DNA from: Limnospira fusiformis SAG 85.79
GTDB lineage: Bacteria; Cyanobacteriota; Cyanobacteriia; Cyanobacteriales; Microcoleaceae
DNA length: 64,000 nucleotides
Reading direction: 5' to 3'
NCBI RefSeq assembly: GCF_012516315.1
Contig: NZ_CP051185.1
Span: forward strand, 2,469,403 to 2,533,402
Shown: positions 37,741 to 46,295 of the stretch, in pieces
Layout: each line of letters starts with the position of its first letter
Numbering within the stretch: position 1 is the first letter of the stretch
Position numbers and translations under genes: made by a program
The notes under the pieces: generated by a model
Databases searched by the model: none
What the model was told of the DNA's origin: nothing
What the model saw: only the letters and a program-made list of their open reading frames with translations

Positions 37741-38054
37741 CTTACAACCAATACTTACTCAAAGAGGATGATACAGCACACGGAAGTAAACGATTGCCAG
37801 ATATATCAGGTAGCAAATTTGTGAGGATATTATTTGATGCAGACCAAGTTTCTATTTATGGGAAAATGGCAGGATGGTTAAAATTTTACACATACAATGA
37901 TATGAAGCAGAATATGATGGTTAAACGTGAAACTATTTGGCTAAATGAATATCAAATAATTGAATCACCACCATATAGTAATTTTTACGCAATCTTTGAA
38001 CCCTTGGAGAGGATTAAATGGTTTACCCTTTATTTTTGGAGATTAATGCAATGA
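37698..38054 (+). CDS. unrecognised protein next to the fibre gene (118 residues)
   Basis: MSNKYDISETNWFLAYNQYLL start, overlapping the fibre-gene frame by 43 bp. Aromatic-rich, mixed strands. Position suggests a fibre chaperone or receptor-binding accessory, but nothing in the sequence proves it. Last gene before the right inverted repeat. Confidence 0.5.
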   Translation: MSNKYDISETNWFLAYNQYLLKEDDTAHGSKRLPDISGSKFVRILFDADQVSIYGKMAGWLKFYTYNDMKQNMMVKRETIWLNEYQIIESPPYSNFYAIFEPLERIKWFTLYFWRLMQ

Positions 38055-38131
38055 GTATAATCATACTAGAGGTGATGTTATTGATAACTGTTATTGTTGA
38101 TTTTGGCATTTATTGATAGGCAATAACATAG

Positions 38132-38649
38132 GGGTGAACTGATTATGTTGGTATCGGTTTCTGCTCGGTAATTGTCACCAGTTGAAAAGTTGTTTAGGGG
38201 TATCGGGTTGGTTCCGGTAGATGATAGTTCAGGTTTTGCGATCGCACATAGGTTTACCTATAGGTCTAGTCCATAGAAAGACAGCCTAATATCTTTGTAC
38301 ATTGATAAATTAATAAGTCCCTTTCTATGGCTACCTACGGCTATCATGTTGACTTTGAAACATACCTCCCCCCCCAACCAGAACAAGCACTCTTGGGGGT
38401 GCGACCGACGTGATAGCAGTCAATGGTGAGGAACGAACCGATAGGCTTGCCATTGACGGGTATCACAAGGGAGTTACCCTATCGGTGTTTGGTTGGGGGG
38501 TGGTATGAGTGTTTGACAGATTAATTAAGTTGTGCTTGTTGACTGAGTAATCATCCTATTGACAGAATTATTTTCCTGTGCTAGGACTAGATTGTGAGTA
38601 ATATCTGAGTAATTAGGTACGACTATCGGGTTGAGTGTTTCCCGGTTAT
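38132..38649 (-). repeat. right terminal inverted repeat of the island
   Basis: Reverse complement of 25848-26466, lacking about 100 bp of its middle. In the well-aligned outer part I count five substitutions, all transitions. The small ORF shared with the left copy (VIAVNGEERTDRLAIDGYHKG) meets TGA here (GWGVV-stop) where the left copy has TGG. Confidence 0.92.
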
Positions 38650-38677
38650 CGCCGTTAGGATAAGGGTTCAACTGAAA

Positions 38678-38750
38678 TGGAGCTAAGCGGACTCGAACCG
38701 CTGACCCCTGCAATGCCATTGCAGTGCTCTACCAACTGAGCTATAACCCC
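38678..38750 (-). tRNA. tRNA-Ala(GGC)
   Basis: 73 nt on the minus strand. Acceptor GGGGTTA pairs with TAGCTCC and includes the G3-U70 wobble that marks tRNA-Ala. Anticodon loop ATGGCAT between CTGCA and TGCAG gives GGC. Discriminator A; no encoded CCA. It lies 28 bp outside the right end of the island. Confidence 0.95.
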
Positions 38751-38913
38751 GGACAAGACATCTTTTAATGTATCACAGGATGATTGGTTAAGTCAATGAT
38801 TTTGGCAAAAATTTTTTGATAGCCTCGCCCAGAGGCAGGAAAATCGATCGCCCCCCACTGGTAATGGTCGCCCCACGGGGTCTAAAGGTGGGACTGTAGG
38901 CGATCGCACCAGA

Positions 38914-39126
38914 TCACATATAGGAGTAAGCATGATGAGACATTTGGGTAAGGTGGTCGATACACGAACCCATGAGAAAATAAACCACAACCATAGCGAC
39001 GGCGGAAATAGCCACTAATATACCAGCCAGGACAAAGGAAGACTCTCGATATCGAGCCGCTTGCTGCATCAGATGTACAGACCAGGCCACCAGAGCTATA
39101 TCAATTATTAGAATAGGAATCAGCAT
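38914..39126 (-). CDS. small membrane protein (70 residues)
   Basis: Two hydrophobic segments (MLIPILIIDIALVAWSVHLM and FVLAGILVAISAVAMVVVYFLMG) separated by a short charged turn. Looks like a conserved small cyanobacterial membrane protein but I recognise no family. About 110 bp upstream of hisF on the same strand. Confidence 0.5.
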   Translation of the reverse strand: MLIPILIIDIALVAWSVHLMQQAARYRESSFVLAGILVAISAVAMVVVYFLMGSCIDHLTQMSHHAYSYM

Positions 39127-39234
39127 AAGTTACGTTTTGTAACATTTCTTCCATTCTAACAGGAGTTTCGTAACTGAGCCGGTAATGCGGAAAATTTAAT
39201 CTTTTGTTTAGGTAAAACTCCCGTGGGGAAACCA

Positions 39235-40020
39235 TTAGACGTGGGGGAGTGCGTGGGGACGGACGGGAATATGGCGAGTGGCGAGATAGGATTTGATTTC
39301 AGCGACGCTTAACTGTCCGTAATGTAACAGAGAAGCCAATAAAGCCGCCTCGGCGCGTCCCTCGGTTAAGGCTTCGTAGATATGCTGAGAGGTTCCCGCG
39401 CCCCCAGAGGCAATCACGGGAATTTCGACACTTTCAGCGATAGTCCGGGTTAATTCCAGGTCATAGCCTGCTTGTGTGCCGTCTGCGTCCATACTGGTGA
39501 CCAGAAGTTCTCCCGCGCCTCGTTGCGCCAATTCTTTCGCCCAAGCGATCGCATCAAGTCCGGTATTTTCGCGACCACCACGGACAAAAACATCCCAACC
39601 GGGATTATTTGGGTCAGTGCGCCGACGGGCATCAATAGCGACTACAATACACTGAACACCAAAGCGATCGCTGGCTTTATTGATTAAATCTGGGTCACGG
39701 ACCGCCGCCGAGTTAATGCTGACCTTATCAGCCCCCGCCCTTAACAAATTTTTAATCATTTCTAAGTTTTGGATACCCCCCCCGACGGTCAAAGGGATAA
39801 ACACCTGTTCAGCGGTACGATAGACCACATCAATAATGATATCCCGGTCTTCATGGGTAGCGGTAATGTCCAGAAACACCAATTCATCAGCCCCCGCGTC
39901 ATTATAGGCGGCAGCCAATTCCACCGGGTCGCCAGCGTCTTGGAGATTAACAAAATTCACACCCTTGACCACCCGACCGGCTCTAACATCTAAACATGGT
40001 AAAATGCGTTTAGCAAGCAT
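39235..40020 (-). CDS. hisF: imidazole glycerol phosphate synthase, cyclase subunit
   Basis: Start at ATG giving [21 protein letters not shown]; an ORF extension of 8 codons upstream is not needed. 261 residues, TIM barrel. The catalytic Asp pair sits in CLDVRAG and VVAIDARR; phosphate loops include VGGGIQ and ASGGAG. With HisH it closes the imidazole ring and releases AICAR in histidine synthesis. Cytoplasmic. Confidence 0.97.
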   Translation of the reverse strand: MLAKRILPCLDVRAGRVVKGVNFVNLQDAGDPVELAAAYNDAGADELVFLDITATHEDRDIIIDVVYRTAEQVFIPLTVGGGIQNLEMIKNLLRAGADKVSINSAAVRDPDLINKASDRFGVQCIVVAIDARRRTDPNNPGWDVFVRGGRENTGLDAIAWAKELAQRGAGELLVTSMDADGTQAGYDLELTRTIAESVEIPVIASGGAGTSQHIYEALTEGRAEAALLASLLHYGQLSVAEIKSYLATRHIPVRPHALPHV

Positions 40021-40061
40021 AGCAACTCCTCGATTATGGGGCAAAAAATTCCTTTTCTAGT

Positions 40062-41486
40062 TTAACTGTTTTGGGCGACCTGATTAGATGTTGTTAATTT
40101 TTGCCAATAGTCAGTCAAATCTCGCGCCACTGTGGGGGCTAGAAAATATAGTCCCAATAGATTAGGAATTGACATGGTTAGATACATGGCATCACTGAAT
40201 TTAATCACCGCTTGAGGATTGACGATCGCCCCTAAAAATATGGCGGTTAAAAATAGGAGTTTATAAATAATCGCCCAGCGTTGTCCTAATAAATATTGCC
40301 AACACAATTCCCCATAATATCCCCAGGCTATCATCGTGGAGAAAGCAAAGCAAAATAAAGCGGCAGCCAACACATAAGGGAACCAATGAATCACGGAACC
40401 AAAGGCGGCGGATGTGATTTCTGCGCCTCCTAAATTAGCCCAGGCGGGGTTATTATAGGCTCCGGTAATAATGATAACTAAGGCGGTCATATTGCAGATA
40501 ATGACGGTATCAATTAATGGTTCCAGGGTGGCGACTATTCCCTCTCGGATAGGTTCATCTGTGCGAGCGGCAGCATGAGCGATCGCCGCAATTCCCAAGC
40601 CCGCCTCATTAGAAAAAGCCGCCCTTCTAAACCCTTGAATTAAGGCTGCCAAACCTCCCCCCACGACAGCTTGAGCGTCAAAAGCGGAGGCGAAAATAGT
40701 AGCGATCGCATCAGGAATTTTTGCCCAATTGACCAGCAGAACCCACAGCGCGGCCATTACATATATAGCACACATGACCGGAACCAGAACGGCGGTAATT
40801 TGAGCTATACGGCGAATACCCCCAATAATGACCAATCCGACCAAAAGCACCAAAACGGAGCCATAGAGCCACCCCTGAGAGGCGAATACGGGAAAAACTC
40901 GTGCGATCGCGACCTTAGACTGATTAGCTTGAAAGATGCTGGAACTCCCCAAGGCAGCGGCGATCGCCAAAACAGCAAACATAGCCGCCAAAACCCGACC
41001 CAAGTTTTTTTGTCCCAAGTCCTGTAAACCCGCCGATAGATAATACATAGGACCCCCGGCGATCGTACCATCTGGGTTAACGAGGCGGTATTTTTGAGCG
41101 AGGGTACATTCCACAAATTTACTACTCATTCCCAGAAAACCGGCGAGAGTCATCCAAACCACAGCCCCCGGACCTCCCAAACCAATAGCGATCGCCACTC
41201 CCGCAATATTTCCTAATCCCACAGTAGCGGATAAAGCGGTAGCCAATGCTTGAAAGTGGGAAACTTCCCCCTCATCTTCCGGGTTATCATAGACTCCCAA
41301 AACCACTTTAATAGCGTGTGTGAAACCCCTAAGATTAACAAATCTCATCCACAGGGTGAAAACCAGACCACCCGCCATAAACCAGACCACAATTAAGGGT
41401 ATCCCCCCGACTTCCACAAAGATAATTCTGTAGACAATCTCCAGAATCTGGGCAGCTATAATCGATATATTAGGCAATTTATCCAT
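40062..41486 (-). CDS. AGCS-family sodium:amino-acid (alanine) symporter
   Basis: 474 residues, about eleven membrane segments. Family stretches include GPGAVVWMTLAGFLGMSSKFVECTLA, NPDGTIAGGPMYYL and AFSNEAGLGIAAIAHAAA. Imports alanine or glycine with Na+. Immediately upstream of hisF on the same strand (41 bp), perhaps co-transcribed by read-through. The presence of ald elsewhere in the window fits alanine use but is not a physical link. Confidence 0.92.
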   Translation of the reverse strand: MDKLPNISIIAAQILEIVYRIIFVEVGGIPLIVVWFMAGGLVFTLWMRFVNLRGFTHAIKVVLGVYDNPEDEGEVSHFQALATALSATVGLGNIAGVAIAIGLGGPGAVVWMTLAGFLGMSSKFVECTLAQKYRLVNPDGTIAGGPMYYLSAGLQDLGQKNLGRVLAAMFAVLAIAAALGSSSIFQANQSKVAIARVFPVFASQGWLYGSVLVLLVGLVIIGGIRRIAQITAVLVPVMCAIYVMAALWVLLVNWAKIPDAIATIFASAFDAQAVVGGGLAALIQGFRRAAFSNEAGLGIAAIAHAAARTDEPIREGIVATLEPLIDTVIICNMTALVIIITGAYNNPAWANLGGAEITSAAFGSVIHWFPYVLAAALFCFAFSTMIAWGYYGELCWQYLLGQRWAIIYKLLFLTAIFLGAIVNPQAVIKFSDAMYLTMSIPNLLGLYFLAPTVARDLTDYWQKLTTSNQVAQNS

Positions 41487-41668
41487 CTGGCAATTATAAC
41501 TCCCTTGGTAGCCAAAGCTGGGCAGTCACAAAAGATTTCCCTAAGAAACGGGGTTTCTGAAAGTCTGGGGATGGGGTAAAATGGGGATACTATCCTGAAG
41601 AGGTGGGAATATCTGAGTTTTGGTGTAAAGCCTGAATAAACTCTCTGTTGTTACCTAGTAAAATAACC

Positions 41669-41845
41669 ATGAATATCAGGCAATTGATTGATGAGGAAAT
41701 TAGCAAACTAGACGAGGATGAGTTAGCACAACTCTATGAAATTGTCAAGAATTTTTCGCGTCCCAAAACCAACAACAGTTTATTTTCCAAGTTAAAGCAG
41801 GTCAAAATTGAGGGTCCCGTTGATTTTGCGGCCAAGGTCACTTAG
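41669..41845 (+). CDS. small antitoxin-like protein (58 residues), orphan
   Basis: MNIRQLIDEEISKLDEDELAQLYEIVKNFSR: an N-terminal helix pair in the style of AbrB/VapB-associated or DUF2281 antitoxins, followed by a short basic tail. Start chosen at the ATG 7 codons inside the longer frame. No partner toxin gene directly beside it on the same strand. Assignment is tentative. Confidence 0.5.
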   Translation: MNIRQLIDEEISKLDEDELAQLYEIVKNFSRPKTNNSLFSKLKQVKIEGPVDFAAKVT

Positions 41846-41925
41846 TTAGGAAAAAGCGATAAACAGGATTCAATGTTGGGGGGATTGGGTAAAATTGTGG
41901 TGGTATCCCTATCCGGTGCGTGGTC

Positions 41926-42051
41926 ATGGATGAACAACGAGTGCAAGCCTATCTCTCCCTGATTCAAAAACTCCTCAACTGTGACAGTGGGGAGGAAGCG
42001 GCGAGATTGAGCAAGCACCGGGAACTCCTCTTATCAAAGCAAAGGCTGTAA
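41926..42051 (+). pseudogene. 41-codon fragment of a TPR-CHAT gene 5' end
   Basis: MDEQRVQAYLSLIQKLLNC...KHRELL matches the start of the gene at 42680 (MDERRVQAYLSLIQKLL), including about 40 bp of upstream sequence. The 140-bp matching blocks are 41887-42026 and 42641-42780. It soon runs into unrelated codons and TAA. Relic of a paralogue or of the duplication that brackets the toxin-antitoxin pair. Confidence 0.8.
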
Positions 42052-42057
42052 CTACAT

Positions 42058-42321
42058 CTACCCTAACAACTTGTCGTAGTCCGTATGCGAACCGATCCAA
42101 AACCAGATCACTGTATCTCCATCTACTTGGCCGACTGCTCGGTAGTTTTTGTTAATACGAGCCGAATAAATGGGTAACTCTGGATGCACTTTTTTGAACC
42201 GTAGACTTGGATGGTTTGGGTTATTCTGGAACTGGCGATAAGCAGCGCGAGCCTGTTGTTGAACCGGCTTAGGCAAGTCACTAAATAGTTTACGAAACTG
42301 GTCAGTAGTGCGCGATTTCAC
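42058..42321 (-). CDS. RelE/ParE-superfamily toxin
   Basis: 87 residues: MKSRTTDQFRKLFSDLPKPVQQQARAAYRQF, basic core (HPSLRFKKVHPE) and YSARINKNYRAVGQVDGDTVIWFWIGSHTDYDKLL, the usual RelE-fold C-terminus. Likely an mRNA interferase or gyrase-poison type toxin; which one is not settled. Second gene of the pair, overlapping the antitoxin stop by 4 bp. Confidence 0.85.
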   Translation of the reverse strand: MKSRTTDQFRKLFSDLPKPVQQQARAAYRQFQNNPNHPSLRFKKVHPELPIYSARINKNYRAVGQVDGDTVIWFWIGSHTDYDKLLG

Positions 42322-42536
42322 AGCTTTTCTGGGTGAAGTGGGTGGGTTTTACCAGCATGATATTCCGCCATTGCTGAAGCCGCGAGTTGAGCCAGAATAT
42401 CTGGAGAACGTGAGAATGATTCATCCCAACGACGCTCATCCTCAATTTCTTCTAGGATGATTGCAGCGATCGCATTTTGCTCACTCTCAGACAAAGTTTG
42501 TAACCGGGCGATCGCACTTGCGAGTAATTCCGTCAT
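42318..42536 (-). CDS. antitoxin partner of the RelE-type toxin
   Basis: 72 residues, helical and acidic: MTELLASAIARLQTLSESEQNAIAAIILEEIEDERRWDESF... ending in a basic His-rich tail (AGKTHPLHPEKL). This antitoxin family regularly precedes RelE-type toxins in cyanobacteria. Probably autoregulates the pair. The module reads away from the adjacent TPR-CHAT operon. Confidence 0.8.
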   Translation of the reverse strand: MTELLASAIARLQTLSESEQNAIAAIILEEIEDERRWDESFSRSPDILAQLAASAMAEYHAGKTHPLHPEKL

Positions 42537-42679
42537 GGCTATTTTACCCCATATTGATCCTCACTCCTAGTATTACCGATTTCAGACCAATTGACGACTC
42601 CCCCGACGGGATATTGTCTGTCGTCGATTCTAGCCGCATGGGGTAAAATTGTGGTGGTATCCCTATCCGGTGCGTGGTC

Positions 42680-45600
42680 ATGGATGAACGACGAGTGCAA
42701 GCCTATCTCTCCCTGATTCAAAAACTCCTCGCCTGTGACATGGGGGAGGAAGCGGCGATATTGAGGAAGCACCGGGAACTGGTGGATGAGGGATTAGTGC
42801 AGGTGATGCGCGACGAAGCCGAAAAGAGGGCGCAACAGGGGCGGGGGAATGTAGGCTGGTTGCGGGATTTTGCCGATACAATCGAAGCGGTTAACTATGA
42901 GTTGCCTCGGCTAGAAACTAAACTGACAGCAGATGCTCTGTTGGATCAAGGATTTCAACAGTATCAACATTCTGAATATCCCCAAGCCTGGGAATCTTTG
43001 CAACAGTCTCTCGCCTTGTATGAGGAAATCGGGGATAAGGCGGGTATTGCATCCTCTTGGGTATGGTTGGGTCGTATTGATCGAGATCGCGGCAACTGGG
43101 ACGAGGCGGAGCGTCTGGTTCAGCAATGTTTGGCATTGAGTACCGAATTGGGCGATCGCCAAGGGATAGCAACCTCTTGGGGAGTGTTGGGAGATATCCA
43201 GCGAAATCGGGGCAACTGGGACGAGGCGGAGCGTCTGTATCAGCAATGTTTGGCATTGAGAACCGAATTGGGCGATCGCAAAGGGATGGCATCCTCTTGG
43301 GGAGTGTTGGGAGATATCCAGCGCAAGCGGGGCAACTGGGACGAGGCGGAGCGTCTGTATCAGCAATGTTTGGCAATTGAAACCGAATTGGGCGATCGCT
43401 CCGGGATGGCAACCACTTGGGGAAGTTTGGGAGATATCCAGCGAAATCGGGGCAACTGGGAGGAGGCGGAGCGTCTGTATCAGCAATCTTTGGCATTGAG
43501 AACCGAATTGGGCGATCGCAAAGGGATGGCAACCTCTTGGGGACAGTTGGGAGATATCCAGCGCAAGCGGGGCAACTGGGAGGAGGCGGAGCGTCTGTAT
43601 CAGCAATATTTGGAAGTGATGACCGAATTGGGCGATCGCAAAGGGATGGCAACCTCTTGGGGAGTGTTGGGATATATCCAGAACATTCGGGGCAACTGGG
43701 AGGAGGCCGAGCGTCTGTATCAGCAATCTTTGGCATTGAGAACCGAATTGGGCGATCGCAAAGGGATGGCAACCTCTTGGGGACTGTTGGGAGATATCCA
43801 GCGAAATCGGGGCAACTGGGAGGAGGCGGAGCGTCTGTATCAGCAATATTTGGCATTGAGTACCGAATTGGGCGATCGCGCTGGGATGGCTACCTCTTGG
43901 GGACAGTTGGGAGATATCCAGCGCAAGCGGGGCAACTGGGAGGAGGCGGAGCGTCTGTATCAGCAATATTTGGAAGTGATGACCGAATTGGGCGATCGCA
44001 AAGGGATGGCATCCTCTTGGGGAGTGTTGGGAGATATCCAGCGAAATCGGGGCAACTGGGAGGAGGCGGAGCGTCTGTATCAGCAATGTTTGGCAATTGA
44101 AACCGAATTGGGCGATCGCGCCGGGATGGCAACCTCTTGGGGACAGTTGGGAGATATCCAGCGAAATCGGGGCAACTGGGACGAGGCGGAGCGTCTGTAT
44201 CAGCAATATTTGGAAGTGATGACCGAATTGGGCGATCGCGCCGGGATGGCTACCAGTTACAATGTTCTCGCCCTTGTCTATCAACACTTTAACCGAATTC
44301 CTGAAGCGATCGCCGCCTGGAAAGAAGGGTTAACCATTTGTCCCCCAGAGCAATTCCCCCTAGAAGCCTTGAAACTCGGTCGCAGATTAGGCGATGCTGC
44401 CTTTGAGATTGAAGACTGGGAAACCGCCATCTATGGCTATGAGGCTGCGATCGAAGCCGTCGAAACCCGTTGCACTTTCACCGACTCCTACAGCGAGAAA
44501 CAAAAACGCCGAGAAGCCGCCCTAGACCTCTATCCCCAACTCGTGCAAGCCTGCATCAATGGCGGCGATATCGGGAAAGCCTTAGCCAGCGTCGAACGCA
44601 GCAAATCCCGCAACCTGATTGAACTCCTCAGCAACCGCGACCTTTACCCCAAAGGCGACATTCCCCCAGAAATCCTGCAACAACTCGACAAGCTGCGTCG
44701 GGAAGTCACCGCCAAACAGCGACTCCTCGAAACCCTCGAAACCCCCACCAACCCCGATAATCAGGACATCGGCGGACTGGGACAACGGGGCAGCAGTGCC
44801 GCCAGCTTCACCCCGGAAGTTATGAAGAGCCTGCGTCAAGAGTACGAACAGGCGCAACAGGACTTAACCAAACTCCTGGAAACCATCAACACCTACGACC
44901 CCAACTTCAGCCTCACCCAACGAGTCCAACCCATCCAATTCTCGAAAATTCAGGCGTTATTGGATAAAGATACCCTGTTGATGCAATGGTATCTCAGCCC
45001 CCAAGGAATTTATACCTTTATCGTCAGGGGCGAAACCGGGGAAATTTCCGTGCATCTTTCCCCCCCAGAAAACCTGGAGCAATTACAGGAGTTGCGCGAA
45101 ACCTATCTCCAAACCTATCAACGCCACCACTCCGACGACTGGGAAACCAATCTCGACCACTTCCTGCGCCGTCTGCGGGATATCCTGGAATTACCCCAAC
45201 TCCTCCCCCAAATTCCCCCCACCTACCGCCGCCTAATTGTCGTCCCCTATCGCGAGTTGCATTTATTCCCCCTCCACGCCTTACCCCTGGGGGATGACGA
45301 TGAACCCGAATATCTCGCCGATAGATTTCCCCTGGGAGTCACCTATAGCCCCAGTTGTCAATTCCTGGAAGTCTCCCAACGCCACCAACGCCAAACCAGC
45401 AACCGCCAGCGCCTCTTTGCTATCCAAAATCCCACGGAAGACCTAGACTATGCGGACTTAGAGGTTGAAGCCATTTTAGCCAACTTCTCCACCAACGCCA
45501 GCCGTCTCACTCGCCAGCAAGCCAGCAAAACCAGCCTGAAGGAAAACCCCCACCGCCAAGCATTCCAAGAGGCGGACTATCTCCATTTTGCCGGACATGG

Positions 45601-46219
45601 GGCGTTCAATTTCAACAGTCCCCTCCTCTCTCCCCTCGTCTTAGCCGGGGCGAAAATCTCGGTCAGTGACACAGAAGGGCAAACCCTCTGCGAGGAAACC
45701 CCCCCCTCTGAACCCACCGAGACTCGTTTTCTCCCTTGGCGCAAAGGCACGCAGATTGACCTAAGCAAATGTTACACCCTGGGAGAATTGTTTGAACTAT
45801 ATTTACCCGCCTGTCGCCTAGTGATTCTCTCGGCTTGTGAAACGGGGTTAACAGACTTTTCCCCCAACTTGGAAGAGTATATCAGTTTGGGGCTAGGGTT
45901 TCTGTATGCGGGGGCGGCGAATGTGATTTGCAGTCTTTGGGCGGTGAATGATGTCTCGACGGCGATTTTGATGGTAAAATTGTATGAGGAAATGCAGACC
46001 CAGCCCTCGGTGGCGTTAGCCTTGAAACAGGCTCAAGAGTGGATGAGAGCAGTCACGAAGCAGGAGTTAACGGCGTGGCTGAATGAGCAGGACTCGGCGG
46101 GAAACCCTTATCCCAAGGCGAAACTCCGAGATAACTTGGGGTTAGGTCTTAAACGCGCGGATTACCGACCCTATCAACATCCTATCCATTGGGGGGCATT
46201 TTGTGCGATCGGAGTTTAG
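42680..46219 (+). CDS. TPR-CHAT caspase-like protease
   Basis: About 1,179 residues from ATG 42680. Order: a conserved N-terminal domain (MDERRVQAYLSLIQKLL...EEAAIL), ten near-identical 40-residue TPR-type repeats (about 130-530, each ending in ELGDR), further helical repeats, a linker, and a C-terminal CHAT protease domain with the catalytic His in YLHFAGHGAF (about residue 971) and Cys in LSACETGLTDF (about 1052). The CHAT core FLYAGAANVICSLWAV and final IHWGAFCAIGV are complete. CHAT proteases act in cell-suicide or conflict systems in bacteria, activated by a sensor part. Followed by two coupled genes that may be adaptor and target. The tandem DNA repeats may let repeat number vary. Confidence 0.93.
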   Translation: MDERRVQAYLSLIQKLLACDMGEEAAILRKHRELVDEGLVQVMRDEAEKRAQQGRGNVGWLRDFADTIEAVNYELPRLETKLTADALLDQGFQQYQHSEYPQAWESLQQSLALYEEIGDKAGIASSWVWLGRIDRDRGNWDEAERLVQQCLALSTELGDRQGIATSWGVLGDIQRNRGNWDEAERLYQQCLALRTELGDRKGMASSWGVLGDIQRKRGNWDEAERLYQQCLAIETELGDRSGMATTWGSLGDIQRNRGNWEEAERLYQQSLALRTELGDRKGMATSWGQLGDIQRKRGNWEEAERLYQQYLEVMTELGDRKGMATSWGVLGYIQNIRGNWEEAERLYQQSLALRTELGDRKGMATSWGLLGDIQRNRGNWEEAERLYQQYLALSTELGDRAGMATSWGQLGDIQRKRGNWEEAERLYQQYLEVMTELGDRKGMASSWGVLGDIQRNRGNWEEAERLYQQCLAIETELGDRAGMATSWGQLGDIQRNRGNWDEAERLYQQYLEVMTELGDRAGMATSYNVLALVYQHFNRIPEAIAAWKEGLTICPPEQFPLEALKLGRRLGDAAFEIEDWETAIYGYEAAIEAVETRCTFTDSYSEKQKRREAALDLYPQLVQACINGGDIGKALASVERSKSRNLIELLSNRDLYPKGDIPPEILQQLDKLRREVTAKQRLLETLETPTNPDNQDIGGLGQRGSSAASFTPEVMKSLRQEYEQAQQDLTKLLETINTYDPNFSLTQRVQPIQFSKIQALLDKDTLLMQWYLSPQGIYTFIVRGETGEISVHLSPPENLEQLQELRETYLQTYQRHHSDDWETNLDHFLRRLRDILELPQLLPQIPPTYRRLIVVPYRELHLFPLHALPLGDDDEPEYLADRFPLGVTYSPSCQFLEVSQRHQRQTSNRQRLFAIQNPTEDLDYADLEVEAILANFSTNASRLTRQQASKTSLKENPHRQAFQEADYLHFAGHGAFNFNSPLLSPLVLAGAKISVSDTEGQTLCEETPPSEPTETRFLPWRKGTQIDLSKCYTLGELFELYLPACRLVILSACETGLTDFSPNLEEYISLGLGFLYAGAANVICSLWAVNDVSTAILMVKLYEEMQTQPSVALALKQAQEWMRAVTKQELTAWLNEQDSAGNPYPKAKLRDNLGLGLKRADYRPYQHPIHWGAFCAIGV
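43069..44268 (+). repeat. ten 120-bp tandem repeats within the TPR-CHAT gene, each with a HIP1 octamer
   Basis: Period 120 bp (40 codons); units differ at only a few positions (for example TTGGCATTGAG / TTGGAAGTGAT, CAAAGGGATGG / CGCTGGGATGG). Each ELGDR turn is written with GGCGATCGC, so HIP1 recurs every 120 bp. The minus strand therefore has long spurious frames here. Confidence 0.95.
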
Positions 46220-46221
46220 TC

Positions 46222-46256
46222 AATAATTAATAATTAATAATTAATAATTAATAATG
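46222..46256. repeat. heptanucleotide microsatellite
   Basis: AATAATT repeated five times (last unit varied) in the short gap between the CHAT gene and the next gene. A slippage-prone spacer that could tune expression of the downstream pair. Confidence 0.85.
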
Positions 46257-46295
46257 AATTGCAGGACCCAATAATCTATTCCCAACCAGACAACC

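Larger units (their letters stand above)
25848..38649. mobile_element. 12.8-kb island with long terminal inverted repeats (virus-like or novel mobile element)
   Basis: Both ends carry the same sequence in opposite orientation, starting ATAACCGGG at 25848 and at the complement of 38649. The interior is AT-rich, I saw no GCGATCGC octamer between about 26.5 and 38.1 kb although flanking genes have many, and the gene content is small and mostly unrecognised. A minus-strand block (26685-35466) faces a plus-strand block (35470-38054) starting from a common point. Recognised parts: a P-loop ATPase, a PD-(D/E)XK nuclease, structural-like beta proteins and a fibre with an S74 chaperone. No integrase, transposase, polymerase or obvious terminase was seen. 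Eleven in-frame stops show it is decaying. No clear target duplication was found. Confidence 0.8.

Noticed and set aside
25848..38649. tRNA-targeted integrative prophage with an attB in tRNA-Leu or tRNA-Ala
   Set aside because: No integrase gene and no tRNA 3'-end duplication at the opposite end; the boundaries are inverted, not direct, repeats.
25843..38660. TAGGA as a target-site duplication
   Set aside because: TAGGA abuts the left repeat but lies 6 nt away from the right one, so it may be chance.
42911..44287. 458-residue and other long antisense frames over the TPR repeats
   Set aside because: Consequence of a 120-bp in-frame repeat on the opposite strand; low-complexity translation, real gene on the plus strand.
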